The notes: a model not told the origin generated them from the sequence alone. DNA of 64,000 bases from Ipomoea triloba (GCF_003576645.1 NC_044924.1:27960649-28024648); one strand, 5' to 3'; positions 31,490-43,925 are shown, counted from the first letter of the stretch. A program made the numbers and translations.

Positions 31490-32560
31490 CTTTGATATAA
31501 TGTTTACAACTCTATTTGACCCTTTTCCCTTTAATAATTTTCAAATTCTTCTCTTACCAGAACACAAAAAATGTCCTCAACTTTTTCTTGGGAATCTTCA
31601 ATTAATGCACACACTTAGCACCATTCTTGCACAAATCTTGCATTGAACTTCACAACGGTGAGTTTGTCAAATTTCTGATTTTTTTTTTCACCCGAGAAAA
31701 CAAGTGTATTTGTGTGTTCTGTAATGTGTTTCAAATCAGCTGCTCAACTACGATCTGTCTTGATCATATTGCATAACATCAGAAGCATGGAAGCCGTCAG
31801 GAAACCGGAGAGTATGTGATTCAAGTCGTATGCCATGTTTCTACTCATTTTGCGCTCTCTCTCCCTCTCCTCAGATCTTAGTTATTATTTTTTCTTCTTG
31901 TTTCTCTCTCTCTCCTTCCATACCTCCCTCCTCAGATCTTAGTGATTGTTTTTTTTTTTGTTTGAAACAAATGTCAATACATATGACTTGTGTTTCTCAT
32001 ATTTATTACCGCTTACTATAAACTTAAGTGGATCTTTATTCTTGATAGATCCTTGACCCTTGACCACTTTGGCTACTTGGTTGTTGTTACTGCATTTGTG
32101 AGAGTAGATTGGCATGCAGCAAGCAGTATTGTTGCTTGATACCACTCATTCTTATTTTCCTCAGACTCAAAACCCTCTTGTCCTGCCACATAGATCAGAA
32201 TGTAGACTGAAGGTGTTGAGGGTGACTTGTAATCCCGGCCTGATCCAGAAGCCTTCCTGTGGTGTGAATGCTAGCATGAGGCTGGGAATTGAATTTACCT
32301 AAATGGGAAGTACGTATAGAATGAGTTGAAGTACTATGGAACCATGCATACATGCATTACTGAGGCATCTAATGCAAGAAGTCGAGGGACGAAGAAGCTA
32401 ACCAGAGATGACAAAGAAGTGCACATGGCTTCCTTTGTCGAAGAAGAATTGAAGAAGTTGTACTTGTAGTATATTAATTAATTAATATTCCTCTATAATA
32501 AAGTTATAACTTTTGGCCAATGAAATTATTGTATTTTCCAGCTCAGTTAATGCAACGTCG
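31490..32560 (+). repeat. R2 repeat, block A first copy
   Basis: A full-length-looking R2 with a pyrimidine-rich CTCTCTCC tract (31853-31935) and the right-end words. Its left part contains ATGTCCTCAACTTTTTC. Confidence 0.75.
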
Positions 32561-32889
32561 TGTTGAGTGATAGCCATATCTTGTAGTTCGTGTACCAACT
32601 CTTTGTTTTCTCGATAATTACTAAATTTGTATTACTCCGTAATTGTTAATTGTTTAATATATATTGTTTTTCGAGAATCCAGCATGTGATATAAATATCA
32701 TATAAGGTATTGTTAATGTAGTGTAATTAATTTAACTGAAGAATAAAAATCTTACCCTTTATTATTTTGCGATTTACAATTCCGATGCGAATTCATTATT
32801 TCCTTTCCACAATGAATGAGTCCTTTTAGGACTCTAAAGCATACTTAAATCATCTATAAATTGAAAAAGAAGATATCAGATTAGCACAT

Positions 32890-33415
32890 GATCAACTCAG
32901 CAAAAGCCTTATAGATCTACTCAAGTTGGGAAAGGATGTCGTCAAATAACTAAATCCTTGAGGTGCTGTAGATATGATAGCTCGTTTTGGGATGCAAAAT
33001 TGAAGTTTTCGAGTGTGCATTTAATTTGTTGGTGTACGTGTTGTTGATATGTTCTTAATCTCTTAAAGATTTAGTTAATGATTGTGTTTCAGCATGTGAT
33101 TAATTTATGTGTGTTCAATGATAGATTGGAGTTAAATTGGTGAAGTGGTTGGGTGCAAGATTTCGGCAAGGATGGTGCATTGTGTCAAATGAACGGGTAA
33201 CACTCGCTGCATGTCCTCCAATTGGATTTGGAGCTTCAAATCCTTCCCGAAAATGCAAATAAAACATCTAACTCAATTTTTGGCGCCTCTTTTGATCCTG
33301 ACATGTCTATAGAAACCGACACTACTAACAGAGCATTCAACTCATGAAGATATGCAATGCATGGTCTAACTGCGTATCATGCAATTACTAGGTGGAATGC
33401 TATGTGATAAGTGCT
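32890..33415 (+). repeat. R3 repeat, partial direct copy, block A
   Basis: It starts within AGCAAAAGCCTTATAGATC because of the deletion relative to block B. It ends at a GTGATAAGTGCTTATTTG insert. Confidence 0.7.
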
Positions 33416-33785
33416 TATTTGTTTATATTTTTCCCCTTTTCACTAAGCCATTTTGCTTAGCTTATTGATCATTTTGCTTATGTTTATTTGTTTGCTGGAA
33501 AATTCTATTTCTAGAAGTTATGCTTAATTTGTAAATGCTTTACTTAATTAGGTGATGACATTTTTGTTGGTTTCCACATCAGATTTGATTAGAGTTCAAT
33601 CCAATTCAAGCTATGATTTCGAGTTATGATGTGATGTGGTAGGTCCTAAATCCCATCTCCTATTCTTGTTTCTTTGGAATCAAGAGTCTTTTTCTAATAT
33701 TTAGAATATTGAGTAGAGCAGCAACTATAGGACTTGATAATTAATTAATACTTAAAAATGACTAATCAAACATTTTTCAAACACT
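33416..33785. other. Insert of unknown class shared by both blocks (A copy)
   Basis: It begins TGATAAGTGCTTATTTG and interrupts R3. Block B has the same insert at about 42857-43240. It resembles an LTR-type sequence in wording, but no matching end or TSD was established. Confidence 0.4.
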
Positions 33786-33789
33786 CCTT

Positions 33790-34625
33790 TTGCTATAAAA
33801 TTCTTGCACCTAAATTTTCAAATTCTTATCTCAAAACAACACAAAAAATGTCCTCAAATTCTTTTGGGGAATCTTCAACTAATGCACACACACACAACAC
33901 CATCCTTGCACAATTCTTGCATTAAACTTCACAAACTGTGAGTTTGTCAAATTTCTGGAATCTTTTTTTTTTTGCTTGAAATACGTGTCAGTATATACGA
34001 CTTGCATTGCATTTCTGGTAAGTATTACGGCATAGGCAAAAGCAAGTGAAACTTTATTCTTGATACCTCCCTAACACTTGACCACTTTGGCTACTTGGCT
34101 GTTGTTGCTGCATTTGTGAGAGTAGATTGGCATATATGCACTAAACAATAGTGTTGCTTAGCTTGATATCGCTCATTCTTATATTCTTATTTTCCTCAGC
34201 GAGTAGATTTGGCATATATGCACTAAACAATAGTGTTGCTTAGCTTGATATCGCTCATTCTTATTTTCCTCAGCGAGTAGATTGGCATATATGCACTAAA
34301 CAATAGTGTTGCTTAGCTTGATATCGCTCATTCTTATTTTCCTCAGGCTTAAAACCCTCTTGTCTTGCCCGGTAGAATGTAGACTGAAGCTGTTGAGGGT
34401 GACTTGTAATCCCCGCCTGATCCAGTGGTGTGCATTTTAGCATGAGACTGGGAATTGAATTCACATGAATGCATGGGAAGTTGTATATGTACAGAATGAG
34501 TTGTAGGTTGTTGAACTACGGTAGAACCATACATTTCGGAACCATACATTTCGAAGGCATCTAATGCACGAAGCCGGGGACGAAGAAGACAAAGATGACA
34601 AAGAAGTGGACATGCTTTAAGGGTG
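33790..34625 (+). repeat. R2 repeat, block A second copy, with local triplication
   Basis: It begins with TATAAAA (33794) and ATGTCCTCAAATTC (33848). At 34115-34346 a segment of about 73-80 bp (GAGTAGATT-GGCATATATGC ... TTATTTTCCTCAG) is present three times in tandem, whereas block B has one copy (43575-43650). Confidence 0.75.
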
Positions 34626-34739
34626 ATGTTTAAAATATAATATGATCCTATTAGTAAAATATAATAAAGGAATAAACAATATTAAACTTGAAAGAATATT
34701 TGTATTTAAATTTTAATGCACGGTAATTAGTATAATTTT

Positions 34740-36740
34740 GAAATAAATTAGTACTCCGGCTTTATGTTGATCGATTAGGTCGTAAGGGAGGGACAGTATA
34801 TGTATGGAGAGAATAAGGTAATACACTCTCAAACCCACAATTGAAGAAGAATGAGGGCACCACCAATTTGACAAACATTATCTATAGTCACCTTGCACAT
34901 GCTTCGATCGATACAAGAATGCAAGAACTACACTTCCCCAACCGTAGCCATTGGCACTTTCAAATCCTAGCCTTAATTTGGCTAAGAAACATAGTCTTAC
35001 CTTGTTGTTCGATGTGTCGAAAAATAACACTGTACTACATCTAGTAATTGAATGATATGCAATTGGGCCATGCGCTGCAGGGCTTCATTAGTCTAATGCT
35101 CTGTGTACTTTTATAAACATGTCAACATCAAATGAGAAATGTCGGAAATTGATTTATTGTTGGGCCGGCCTAATGCCAAAGGAGGTGATGACATATGTCA
35201 CATCACTTATCATTTGTAGGCATTTGGAAACCTCTTGTCACTCATGCCTTTAAGGTATAACCCCCTGATTAAGAGAATCTAACCATCTTGCAATGAGATG
35301 GTGATTTCCCGAAATGAAAGTTGAAAACAATGGGTCTCTGGGCGCCATTCACCATGCAGTGATCAAAGGCCAGTCCAAATGTATCCATCAAAGTCTGCTA
35401 GTTAGTTGGATATAAGCCATTCATCAAATTCTTGCACCTAAATCCTCAAATTCTCCTCTCAAAAAAGAAAAAAAAAAGAAGAAGAAGAACCTCAAATTCT
35501 TTTAGAGAACCTTTCATTGATGAACACACACTGCACCATCCTTTCACTCAACCACTTCACCAACATTATATTGGAGACACATAAATTAATAACAACTAAA
35601 ATAGTAAAACATAACCATCCACTCAAGTCTCCTTTTTTCTTCATCATTGCCACCATCACCATGTGGCGGGATGCCATTGGGTCAAAGCTTTAACACACAC
35701 TTCCTCAATGGCAGCATATATAGCCTTCACCTGAATTTTCAGCTTTCTCCAGACCATCTCTAGCCATCCTACTTAATTATGCTATGCATAACCCTCACCC
35801 GCATTAATCAAACAAAAATTTCTTGGATTGAATTAATTAATAATGTTTAGAATCATAATAATGCCAAATTTATTCAATTTTAACTTACCTAGTGTTCTAG
35901 TTTTGATGCTAAAGGCATGAATTCTTGTTTGGTCATTATCATTACCAGGTGGACCGGGTCACCCGGTAATTCAAAAATAAAATATTTTTTTCTAGTTTAA
36001 TATTATTTACTTCTTTATTGTTTTAGTTTTTAACTTTATGTTCCTGTTAATTCTTTTTTAATGAGTGGTGCCTATTCGACCATATTTAATTTTTAACACA
36101 AGGTCTTGGATTAGTAGAATTTCATATATGCCACTCTAGGTCAATCTATTAGGTCTTGAGGAAGAGAGAGTATCTTCGGAGGGAATAAAGCTATAAGTTT
36201 CCAAACTCACGGTTGAAGTAGAATGAGGGCACCACCAATTTGATGAGCATTACCCATGGTTTGCTTGCACATGCTTCGATACAAGAAGGTAAAAACAACA
36301 CTGCCCCAACATGAACATTATATTACTTAACCCACGAAATCGTTAGCACTCTGCAAATCACTAAAGTGGTCTAAGAAACATAGTTTCACCATGTTGCATT
36401 GTTCAACATGTTAGGAAATAAATTTCCACTTAGTAATTGCATGATACATTGATACATAGTCAGGCAATGCGTCGCCCGTCTTCATGAGTTTGAATGCTTT
36501 GTCTGTAGTATCGGATTTTTTAGACGTAATGTCATGATCAAACGAGAGGTGACGAAAATTGAGTTAGGTGTTATCTCTGTATTTTACAGAAGGATTTGAA
36601 GCTCCAAACCTAGTTGGAGGACACACAGCCACTGTAACCCTTTCATTTGACACAATGCACCATCCTTGCCCAAATCTTGCACCATCCACTTCACCAATTT
36701 AACTCCAATCTATCATTCAACACACATTAATTAATCACAA
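34740..36740 (-). repeat. R3 repeat, inverted copy, block A
   Basis: The reverse complement aligns with 27840-29340 in order, including TCCAACTAGGTTTGGAGC, CTTGTATCGAAGCATGTGC and the AATTAATAATGTTTAGAATC stretch. It has about 230 bp near 35570-35760 that the + strand copy lacks. Confidence 0.65.
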
Positions 36741-36750
36741 CTGAAACACA

Positions 36751-37645
36751 ATCGTTCACGTACTCAACCTTTCATAAATTAATTTTACTACAAATTTATT
36801 TGACAATATACATATTTGAAGCGTATCACCATGGTCCACTTATAACGATTGTGTTAATCTCTTTAGGCCTGGCCTAACCGACCCACTCGACATTATCCTT
36901 TCCCCCGGTGGTGAAGAATTAACAGTAAACAAGCCTAAATTTTTGTGTGCAATTCTATGAATTGACAAATCCCACCAACTTGCAAAATTAACATATCCAA
37001 TCATGTATGTAGTCTAATGAATTTTTTTTGAATGAGTGAGTTGCATTACTCTTCTCATCCTTCATATTTTGATTTAGTGAGTAGCATTACTCTTCTCACA
37101 TCATCCTTTCCCCTGGTGGTGAAGAATTGACAGTGAAAAAAAGTTAACACCTGCAACTGAGACATTTATTAGGACTATGAATTTGAGTCAGGACTCCCTA
37201 TCGTAGTTTGCTTGTGATTTCCCTATTTCAGTTTCCATTCTCTCATTATACGTATCCCTGTAATCTGTATCTTTGCAGTGTTTAATTCAATACAATACAT
37301 TCAGTTCTCATGTAGTATCAGTTAGCTAGGGTTTTAATGCAAGTTTCTTTTGTGATTTTTTGAACTCTTAATCCTGATAAATTATTCTAAAATTTAAGTC
37401 ACAAATTATACTTTCTCTACGAATATAAGGGCAACCACAACAATAGTTCCACTGAATGAGGAAATGAGAGAAGCAGCCGCGCCACTCTCGTGGGTGGCAA
37501 CCCGCACTACACGTACCAACTGGGTGCATAAATTTTAGTTAGATTTCTTTTTCTTTCTCAATTTTCCTTTTCTATTTTCCCTCCTCTCTCCTACATAGAC
37601 TTGAAAAAACCAACAAAAATTGCACACTGATGACGTTGTGTATTA
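36751..37645. other. Unassigned; possible copia LTR end at about 37170-37325
   Basis: CCTTTCCCC-GGTGGTGAAGAATT occurs twice (about 36898 and 37107). TTCAATACAATACATTCAG followed by TAGTATCAGTTAGC resembles a copia LTR end beside a degenerate initiator-Met PBS. No gene. Confidence 0.35.
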
Positions 37646-37654
37646 TTTTAATTT

Positions 37655-37947
37655 GAGTTAATTCTATTTTTAGTCCTAGATTTATAGTTGACATTCTACT
37701 TTTAGTCATTTTTTTTCAAATCATTCTTCTTTGGTCCTTGTATTATTGTGGAATGACCATTTTTGGTCATTCATCAACAAAATCATTTAAATTTCATAAA
37801 ATACAAGGGCATTTAGGTTTTCAATTATGAATTTTATTCAAAAAATTAAAAATAAAAATATAAGGATATTTCAACCCATTTTGTTATGAAAAAGGACTAA
37901 ATGTGGATTGTCATATATAAATCTAGGACTAGAAATGAAATTAACTC
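37655..37947. mobile_element. Mutator-like MITE, 293 bp
   Basis: The inverted ends start GAGTTAATT and extend about 40 bases (TTTTAGTCCTAGATTTATA left, its near-complement right). The 9-bp flanks are TTTTAATTT (37646-37654) and TTTTTATTT (37948-37956), one mismatch. No coding capacity. A broken relative is at 4283-4345. Confidence 0.7.
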
Positions 37948-38012
37948 TTTTTATTTATTTAACTATTATTGAATTATTTTTGTTGGTCTACATCACATCA
38001 CCAACTTAGAAT

Positions 38013-38674
38013 TCTTTGAAAATTTGAATATCATTTTTTTTATTGACGAGCTAGCTACAACAATTGCACTAAAAGAATTATTGAAATGAATTCAAATGGA
38101 CGAAAAAAATCTGTTAATAAATGAATTCCAATTTGTTGACTATTACTTATCAAATCTTGCTCGATAATCTGGTTTGATCGTGTAGTCCAAATAATACCTT
38201 ACCATGACGTATCTAGAATAGTCGAAATTAGTGAAATAAAAAGACTTATACAAATTTGTGAAGTAATACCATCTATCTCCCAGGTCTAAAGAGGAAAATC
38301 ATTTGAATATTCTGAACCATTCAAGAACATCACAACAAAAAGAATTAAAACATTTATAGCTCCTACATAAATGAGTAGCTGTGCAACAACTACAAAATAG
38401 GAGTTAGATAGAATATAGAATAAGGATATACAAACAAGAATCAATCCCAACGAAAAGCACATCGAATTCTATAGATTTTATTGATTTATACGATTTATTA
38501 TTTAGAGTTAATATAGAACTGGGAAATCGAATTTCCTGCTCTTTAGCTCTTATGATACGAGAATACGAAATCCTAAATTTACTCATCTTTTTACTTAACT
38601 TAAAAAAGAATACATTTGAGGGTTCCCAAACATCATATCATTTCGAGGGGGGCGAGTCTTATTTTCCCCATGTT
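38013..38674. other. Nuclear plastid-DNA insertion (NUPT)
   Basis: R1 copy 1 reads CCAACTTGGATTATTGCACTAG uninterrupted at about 9899, but here about 662 bp lie between CCAACTTAGAAT and TATTGCACTAG. The insert contains a recognisable ndhG. The right third (about 38470-38674) also reads like plastid sequence, but I could not name it. Confidence 0.8.
38040..38455 (-). pseudogene. ndhG: ndhG pseudogene (plastid NADH dehydrogenase subunit 6)
   Basis: On the - strand, pieces in changing frames read [75 protein letters not shown] and EFISIILLV, ending ARQ and stop at 38042-38040. This is the order of NdhG, a membrane subunit of the thylakoid NDH complex. There are in-frame stops and frameshifts, and the N-terminus is missing or rearranged. 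It is a dead nuclear copy of a plastid gene. Confidence 0.88.
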
Positions 38675-39505
38675 TATTGCACTAGTTTTTACATGTCTAA
38701 ACTTTAATGCATAAAATTTTGATGGAAAATATAACTTGTATTCTCAATTTCTCATCTTAATTTTTACTCTCTCACAAATCTGAGATGTAGACAACTTTTC
38801 TTGGACCCACAAGATGAAATATATTCTATCCATGTTTACCACATTAGAGAGTATAATTGATAGAGTAGAATTTGAGAGCTCCATAGTAGAACTCAATTTT
38901 GATTTCAGTTTATGATGAACTTTCCGGTAATACGTATACTATATATGAACTTTAAGACTAGCATGATAGCGTGAAGGTTTTTTTTTTTTTTTTTTTTTTT
39001 TTCCAACTTGCACTTGTCATATGTTTACGACAAATGTAGCACTTGGGCTTGTCCCGTACAAGAATACATACGATAAATGAAATTTGTAGTTGCATTTATT
39101 GTATATTAGGTAAAAAAATATTAAAAAATTTGACAAACTTAAGTGACGCTCAGGTTTTTTTTACCAGAAACTCAGTCCCAAACATGTTGTTCATGTTTTT
39201 GTCTAAATTTTAAATTAAAGTAGTCCATTTGTGTCTATTCCTCGTAAAAGTTACCCATTTCAATCAAAAACTCTAACATACCAATAAATACACACTCAAC
39301 AACTTCAATTTTGATACTAAAGGCATGAATCCTCAACTAATATGGTGGATCAGGTTGGTAATGACGCAATGTGCAATCAGGCTATAAAATTTAAAAAGCA
39401 CTGCCATTTGAGGGTTTTTTTTTTTTTTTTTTTTTTTTGTGGGGTCAAGCATGAGGTGGAGGAAAGAACCTATAATAGAGAAAAATGTGATGAGCTCTTG
39501 CAAGC

Positions 39506-39825
39506 ACGGTTGCAAAAATCGGCCAAGCCGGCTGCCTAGGCCAAAGTGAATTACCTTCTAGGTGGCCGATTGGGTGCCCAACTCAGCAGACTCGACCGAA
39601 TTGATGGCAAACTAGACAAAATTCGGTCAGCCAAGTCGGCCTAGCTATTTTTTTAAATTATATATATATAATTTTAAAAAATAGCTAGGCCGACTTGGCC
39701 GACCGAATTTTGTCTATATAACATACACTGAAACACGTTCACTATTTTTTTTTAATAGTTACCCGCCTAGGCGCTAGGAGCTACTCCACCGCCAAACTAG
39801 CGTCTAGCGCCTACTGCAACCATGC
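39506..39825. mobile_element. hAT-type element, sister copy in R1 copy 4
   Basis: It has the same ends as 11475-12094 (ACGGTTGCAAAAATCGG left, ACTGCAACCATGC right), inserted at the same R1 position after TTGCAAGC (39498-39505). The right flank is TGACAAGT, a degraded TSD. It lacks the nested element and so gives the empty site for it. Confidence 0.75.
39613..39716. repeat. 104-bp near-perfect palindrome
   Basis: The left arm TAGACAAAATTCGGTC... is mirrored by ...GACCGAATTTTGTCTA around a TATATATA centre, with one or two mismatches. It lies inside the hAT sister copy where other copies have a (TA)n run. Confidence 0.9.
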
Positions 39826-40157
39826 TGACAAGTAATAGTTTTTTTTTTTTTATTTTGGCGGTCACTAAAAAAATTTAAAACAGTCCATTCTAGTGCACGT
39901 TGTGTGCACTAGATGTGGCCACTAGGGCCGTAAACCCTTTTTTTTACCACTCTGTTTCTTTCTTCTTCTTTTCTTCCCTTCACACCAGCCTGAAAAAACC
40001 TACCAAAAAAAAGAAAGATATGAGATTGCTCTAACATATTATTGTAACCACATTAGGTCGTTATCATCATCACCGATTCACAACATTTTCTTCACGTTTT
40101 TCCCATTCTATCTCCACATATGCAAAGGCTTTAGCCTGACCAAATATATATGCTCAG

Positions 40158-40259
40158 GTTCACGGTACCACATGCCTGGAAGTGTTGCTGAACTTCCTCC
40201 GGGGTGCAAGCATAATCAACATTGCCAATAAAGATTGATCGTGAATCAACTTCCTCCTT
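40158..40259 (-). pseudogene. PABN-type RRM fragment (block B)
   Basis: 34 uninterrupted codons on the - strand: [20 protein letters not shown], then [14 protein letters not shown]. This is the linker and first half of the RRM of plant nuclear poly(A)-binding protein, including RNP2 (IFIGNV). Past VN the match ends. A short FAYVEIE-like remnant of RNP1 follows at about 40112-40135. Stops lie upstream in this frame. It is longer before the first break than the block A copy. Confidence 0.85.
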
Positions 40260-40359
40260 GCTCCGTACGCCTCGTGCTCGTGCTCCTCTTCATCCATCTC
40301 CTTCCGTCGTTCTATCTCCACAATGTAGTCAGATCTGTTTGGGGCTACTGGATTGCACT

Positions 40360-41420
40360 TTGATATATTAATGCTTATAGCTCTATTTGACCCTTTTCTC
40401 TTTAATAATTTTCAAATTCTTCTCTTGCCAAAACACAAAAAATGTCCTCAACTTCTTTTTGGGAATCTTCAATTGATGCACACACTTAGCACCATTCTTG
40501 CACAAATCTTCCATTGAACTTCACAACGTTGAGTTTGTCAAATTTCTGATTTTTTTTTTCACCCGAAAAAACAAGTGTATTTGTGTGTTCTGTAATGTGT
40601 TTCAAATCAGCTGCTCACCTACGATCTATCTTGATCATATTGCATAACATCAGAAGCATGGAAGCCGTTAGGAAACCGGAGAGTATGTGCTTCAAGTCCT
40701 ATGCCATGTTTCTACTCATTTTGCGCTCTCTCTCTCCTCAGATCTTAGTTATTATTCTTTCTTCTTGTTTCTCTCTCTCTCCTTCCTTACCTCCCTCCTC
40801 AGATCTTAGTGATTGTTTTTTTTTGTTTGAAACACATGTCAATACATATGACTTGTGTTTCTCATATTTATTACGGCTTACTATAAACTTAAGTGGATCT
40901 TTATTCTTGATAGCTCCTTGACCCTTGACCACTTTGGCTACTTGGCTGTTGTTGCTGCATTTGTGAGAGTAGATTGGCATGCAGCAAGCAGTAGTGTTGC
41001 TTGATACCACTCATTCTTATTTTTCTCAGACTCAAAACCCTCTTGTCCTACCCCATAGATCAGAATGTAGACTGAAGGTGTTGAGGGTGACATGTAATTC
41101 TGGCTTGATCCAGAAGCCTTCCTGTGGTGTGAATGCTAGCATGAGGCTGGGAATTGAATTCACCTAAATGGGAAGTACGTACCGAATGAGTTGAAGTACT
41201 ATGGAACCATGCATACATGCATTACTGAGGCATCTAATGCAAGAAGCCGAGAGACGAAAAAGCCAACCAGAGATGACAAAGAAGTGCACATGGCTTCCAT
41301 TGTCGGAGAAGAATTGAAGAAGTCGTACTTGCAGTATATTAATTAATTAATCTTCCTCTATAATAAAGTTATAACTTTTGGCCAATGAAATTATTGCATT
41401 TTCCAGCTCAGTTAATGCAG
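40360..41420 (+). repeat. R2 repeat, block B first copy
   Basis: Colinear with 31490-32560, including the CTCTCTCC tract and right-end words. Confidence 0.75.
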
Positions 41421-41749
41421 CGTCGTGTTGAGTGATAGCCTTATCTTGTATTTTGTGTACCAACTCTTTGTTTTCTCGATAATTACTAAATTTGTATTAC
41501 TCCGTAATTGTTAATTGTTAATATATATTGTTTTTCGAGAATCCAGCATGTGCATATAAGGTATTGTTAATGTAGTGTAATTAATTTAATTGAAAAATAA
41601 AATTCATACCCTTTATTATTTTGAGGTTTACAATTCCGATGCGAATTCATTATTTCCTTTCCTAAATGAATGAGACCTTTTAGGACTCTAAAGCATACTT
41701 AAATCATCTATAAATTGAAAAAGAAGATATCAGATTAGCACATCAATTA

Positions 41750-42853
41750 TCAGAATAGAAAAAATGCATGAAGATGTTTTGAGAAAATGTGTTTGGGGAT
41801 TGGGATAAAATAATCCATTCCTATATATTAGAAAGTCAGGGGAAAATGATTATAAATAATGTCAGAACAACATAAGGATAAAAGAAGTTTTCCACTTAAT
41901 TTCATAAATATTGTTTTCAAAATTTTGAAATTCAATTTTTTTTATTAATACAAACTTTTAATATAATGTGTAAGTATACAAAATTTCTCATTAGCAATAA
42001 ATTTAATATAAAAATGAATTGTAAACATATAACTCGAATTTGAACTGAAAGAATAAAATAAGATTGCGAAATTATTTTTCACTAATTTCCATCATATCTC
42101 TATGTTCCTTATTTATTTATTTATTTATTTTCTCTTCCACTATCTTTCCACATATGTTTTACCCATCTAAACAACCATATTTGTTGTATCAGAAACATAT
42201 GGTTACCTAGAATTTCTAGTTTTCATGTGTATTGTAGAGGTTAGTAAAACATTAATGTTTGTGTTTCAATTTTTTTTTATTACTTTGTAGGACATGGCAC
42301 AACTTGAACCATATCCCACTTGCAATTATGTTCTTACCCAGCAAATGCCTTATAGATCTACTCAAGTTGGGAAAGGATGTCGTCAAATAACTGAATCCTT
42401 GAGGTGCTGTAGATATGATAGCTCGTTTTGGGATGCAAAATTGAAGTTGTCGAGTGTGCATTTAATTTGCGGGTGTACGTGTTGTTGCTATGCTCTTAAT
42501 CTCTTAAAGATTTAGTGAATGATTGTGCTTCAGTTGTGATTAATTTATGTGTGTTCAATGATAGATTGGAGTTAAATTGGTGAAGTGGTTGGGTGCAAGA
42601 TTTCGGCAAGGATGGTGCACTCTGTCAAATGAACGGGTAACACTCACTGCATGTCCTCAAATTGGGTTTGGAGCTTCAAATCCTTCTCAAAAATGCAAAT
42701 AAAACATCTAACTCAATTTTCGGCGCCTCTCTTTTGATCCTGATATGTCTACAGAACCTGACACTACTAACAGAGCATTCAACTCATGAAGATGTGCAAT
42801 GCATGGTCCAACTGCGTATCATGCAATTATTAGGTGGAATGTTATTCCTTGAC
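41750..42853 (+). repeat. R3 repeat, partial direct copy, block B
   Basis: Matches 26930-28100 in order but without the SINE-like insertion. Interrupted at about 42857 by the TGATAA-type insert. Confidence 0.7.
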
Positions 42854-43239
42854 ATGTGATAAATGCTTATTTGTTTATATTTTTCTCCTTTTCAGTAAGC
42901 CATTTTGCTTAGCTTATTGATCATTTTGCTTATGTTTATTTGTTTGCTGGAAAATTCTATTTCCAGAAGTTATGCTTAATTTGTAAATGCTTTACTTAAT
43001 TAGCTAGGTGATGACATTTTTGTTGGTTTCCACCTCATATTTGATTAGAGTTCAATCCAATTCAAGCTATGATTTCGAGTTATGATGTGATAGGTCCTAC
43101 ATCTCATCTCATTTTTGTTTTGTTTTTTTTTTGGAATCAATAGTCTTTTTCTTATATTTAGAATGTAGATTAGAGCTGCAACTATAGGACTTGATAATTA
43201 ATTAATACTTAAAAATGACTAATCACACATTTTTCAAAC

Positions 43240-43925
43240 ACTCCTTTTCTATAAAATTCTTGCACCTAAATTTTCAAATTCTTCTCTCAAAACAACACAA
43301 AAAATGTCCTCAAATTCTTTTGTGGAATCTTCAACTGATGCACACACACTGCACCATCCTTGCACAAATCTTGCATTAAACTTCACAAACTATGAGTTTG
43401 TCAAATTTCTGGAATCTTTTTTTTTTTTTTTTTTGTCTTAAATACGTGTCAGTATATACGACTTACATTTTTGGTAAGTATTAGGACATAGGCAAAATCA
43501 AGTGAAACTTTATTCTTGATACCTCCTTGACCCTTGACCAGTTTCGCTACTTGGCTGTTGTTGCTACATTTGTGAGAGTAGATTGGCATATATGCAGTAA
43601 ACAGTAGTGTTGCTTAGCTTGATATCTCTCATTCTTATTTTCCACAGACTCAAAACCCTCTTGTCTTGCCCCGTAGAATGTAGACTGAAGCTGTTGAGGG
43701 TGACTTGTAATCCCCGCCTGATCCACAAGCCTGTGGTGTGCATTCTAGCATGAGACTGGGAATTGAATTCACCTGAATGCATGGGAAGTTGTATATGTAC
43801 AAAATGAGTTGTAGGTTGTTGATGTACAGTAGAACCATACATTTCGAAGGCATCTGATGCACGAAGCCGAGAGACGAAGAAGCCAACCATAGATGACAGC
43901 GAAGTGGACATGCTTTATGGGTGAT
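43240..43925 (+). repeat. R2 repeat, block B second copy
   Basis: TATAAAA at 43250 and ATGTCCTCAAATTC at 43304, followed by a single copy of the segment triplicated in block A. Confidence 0.75.

Larger units (their letters stand above)
31250..36750. repeat. Segmental duplication, block A
   Basis: Colinear with block B (40110-46010) from the PABN fragment through R2, partial R3, a TGATAA-type insert, a second R2 and inverted R3. Block A lacks about 590 bp present in B (B 41744-42338, joined in A at about 32890) and has a local triplication at 34115-34346. The copies show many substitutions, so this is an old duplication. Confidence 0.75.
37985..40105 (-). repeat. R1 repeat, copy 4, with plastid DNA and hAT insertions
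   Basis: It carries the R1 words from CTACATCACATCACCAACTT through AACTTTCCGGTAATACGTATA to the PMD fragment TTATCATCATCACCGATTC (about 40060). Two insertions are inside: plastid DNA at about 38013-38674 and the hAT element at 39506-39825. Confidence 0.78.

Noticed and set aside
31830..31935. CT-rich stretch as a promoter element
   Set aside because: It is a repeat-borne pyrimidine tract present in two R2 copies; no gene follows it.
38404..38586. 60-residue frame beginning MSKFRISYSR
   Set aside because: It overlaps the plastid insertion and joins ndhG in another frame; I could not tie it to a named plastid gene.
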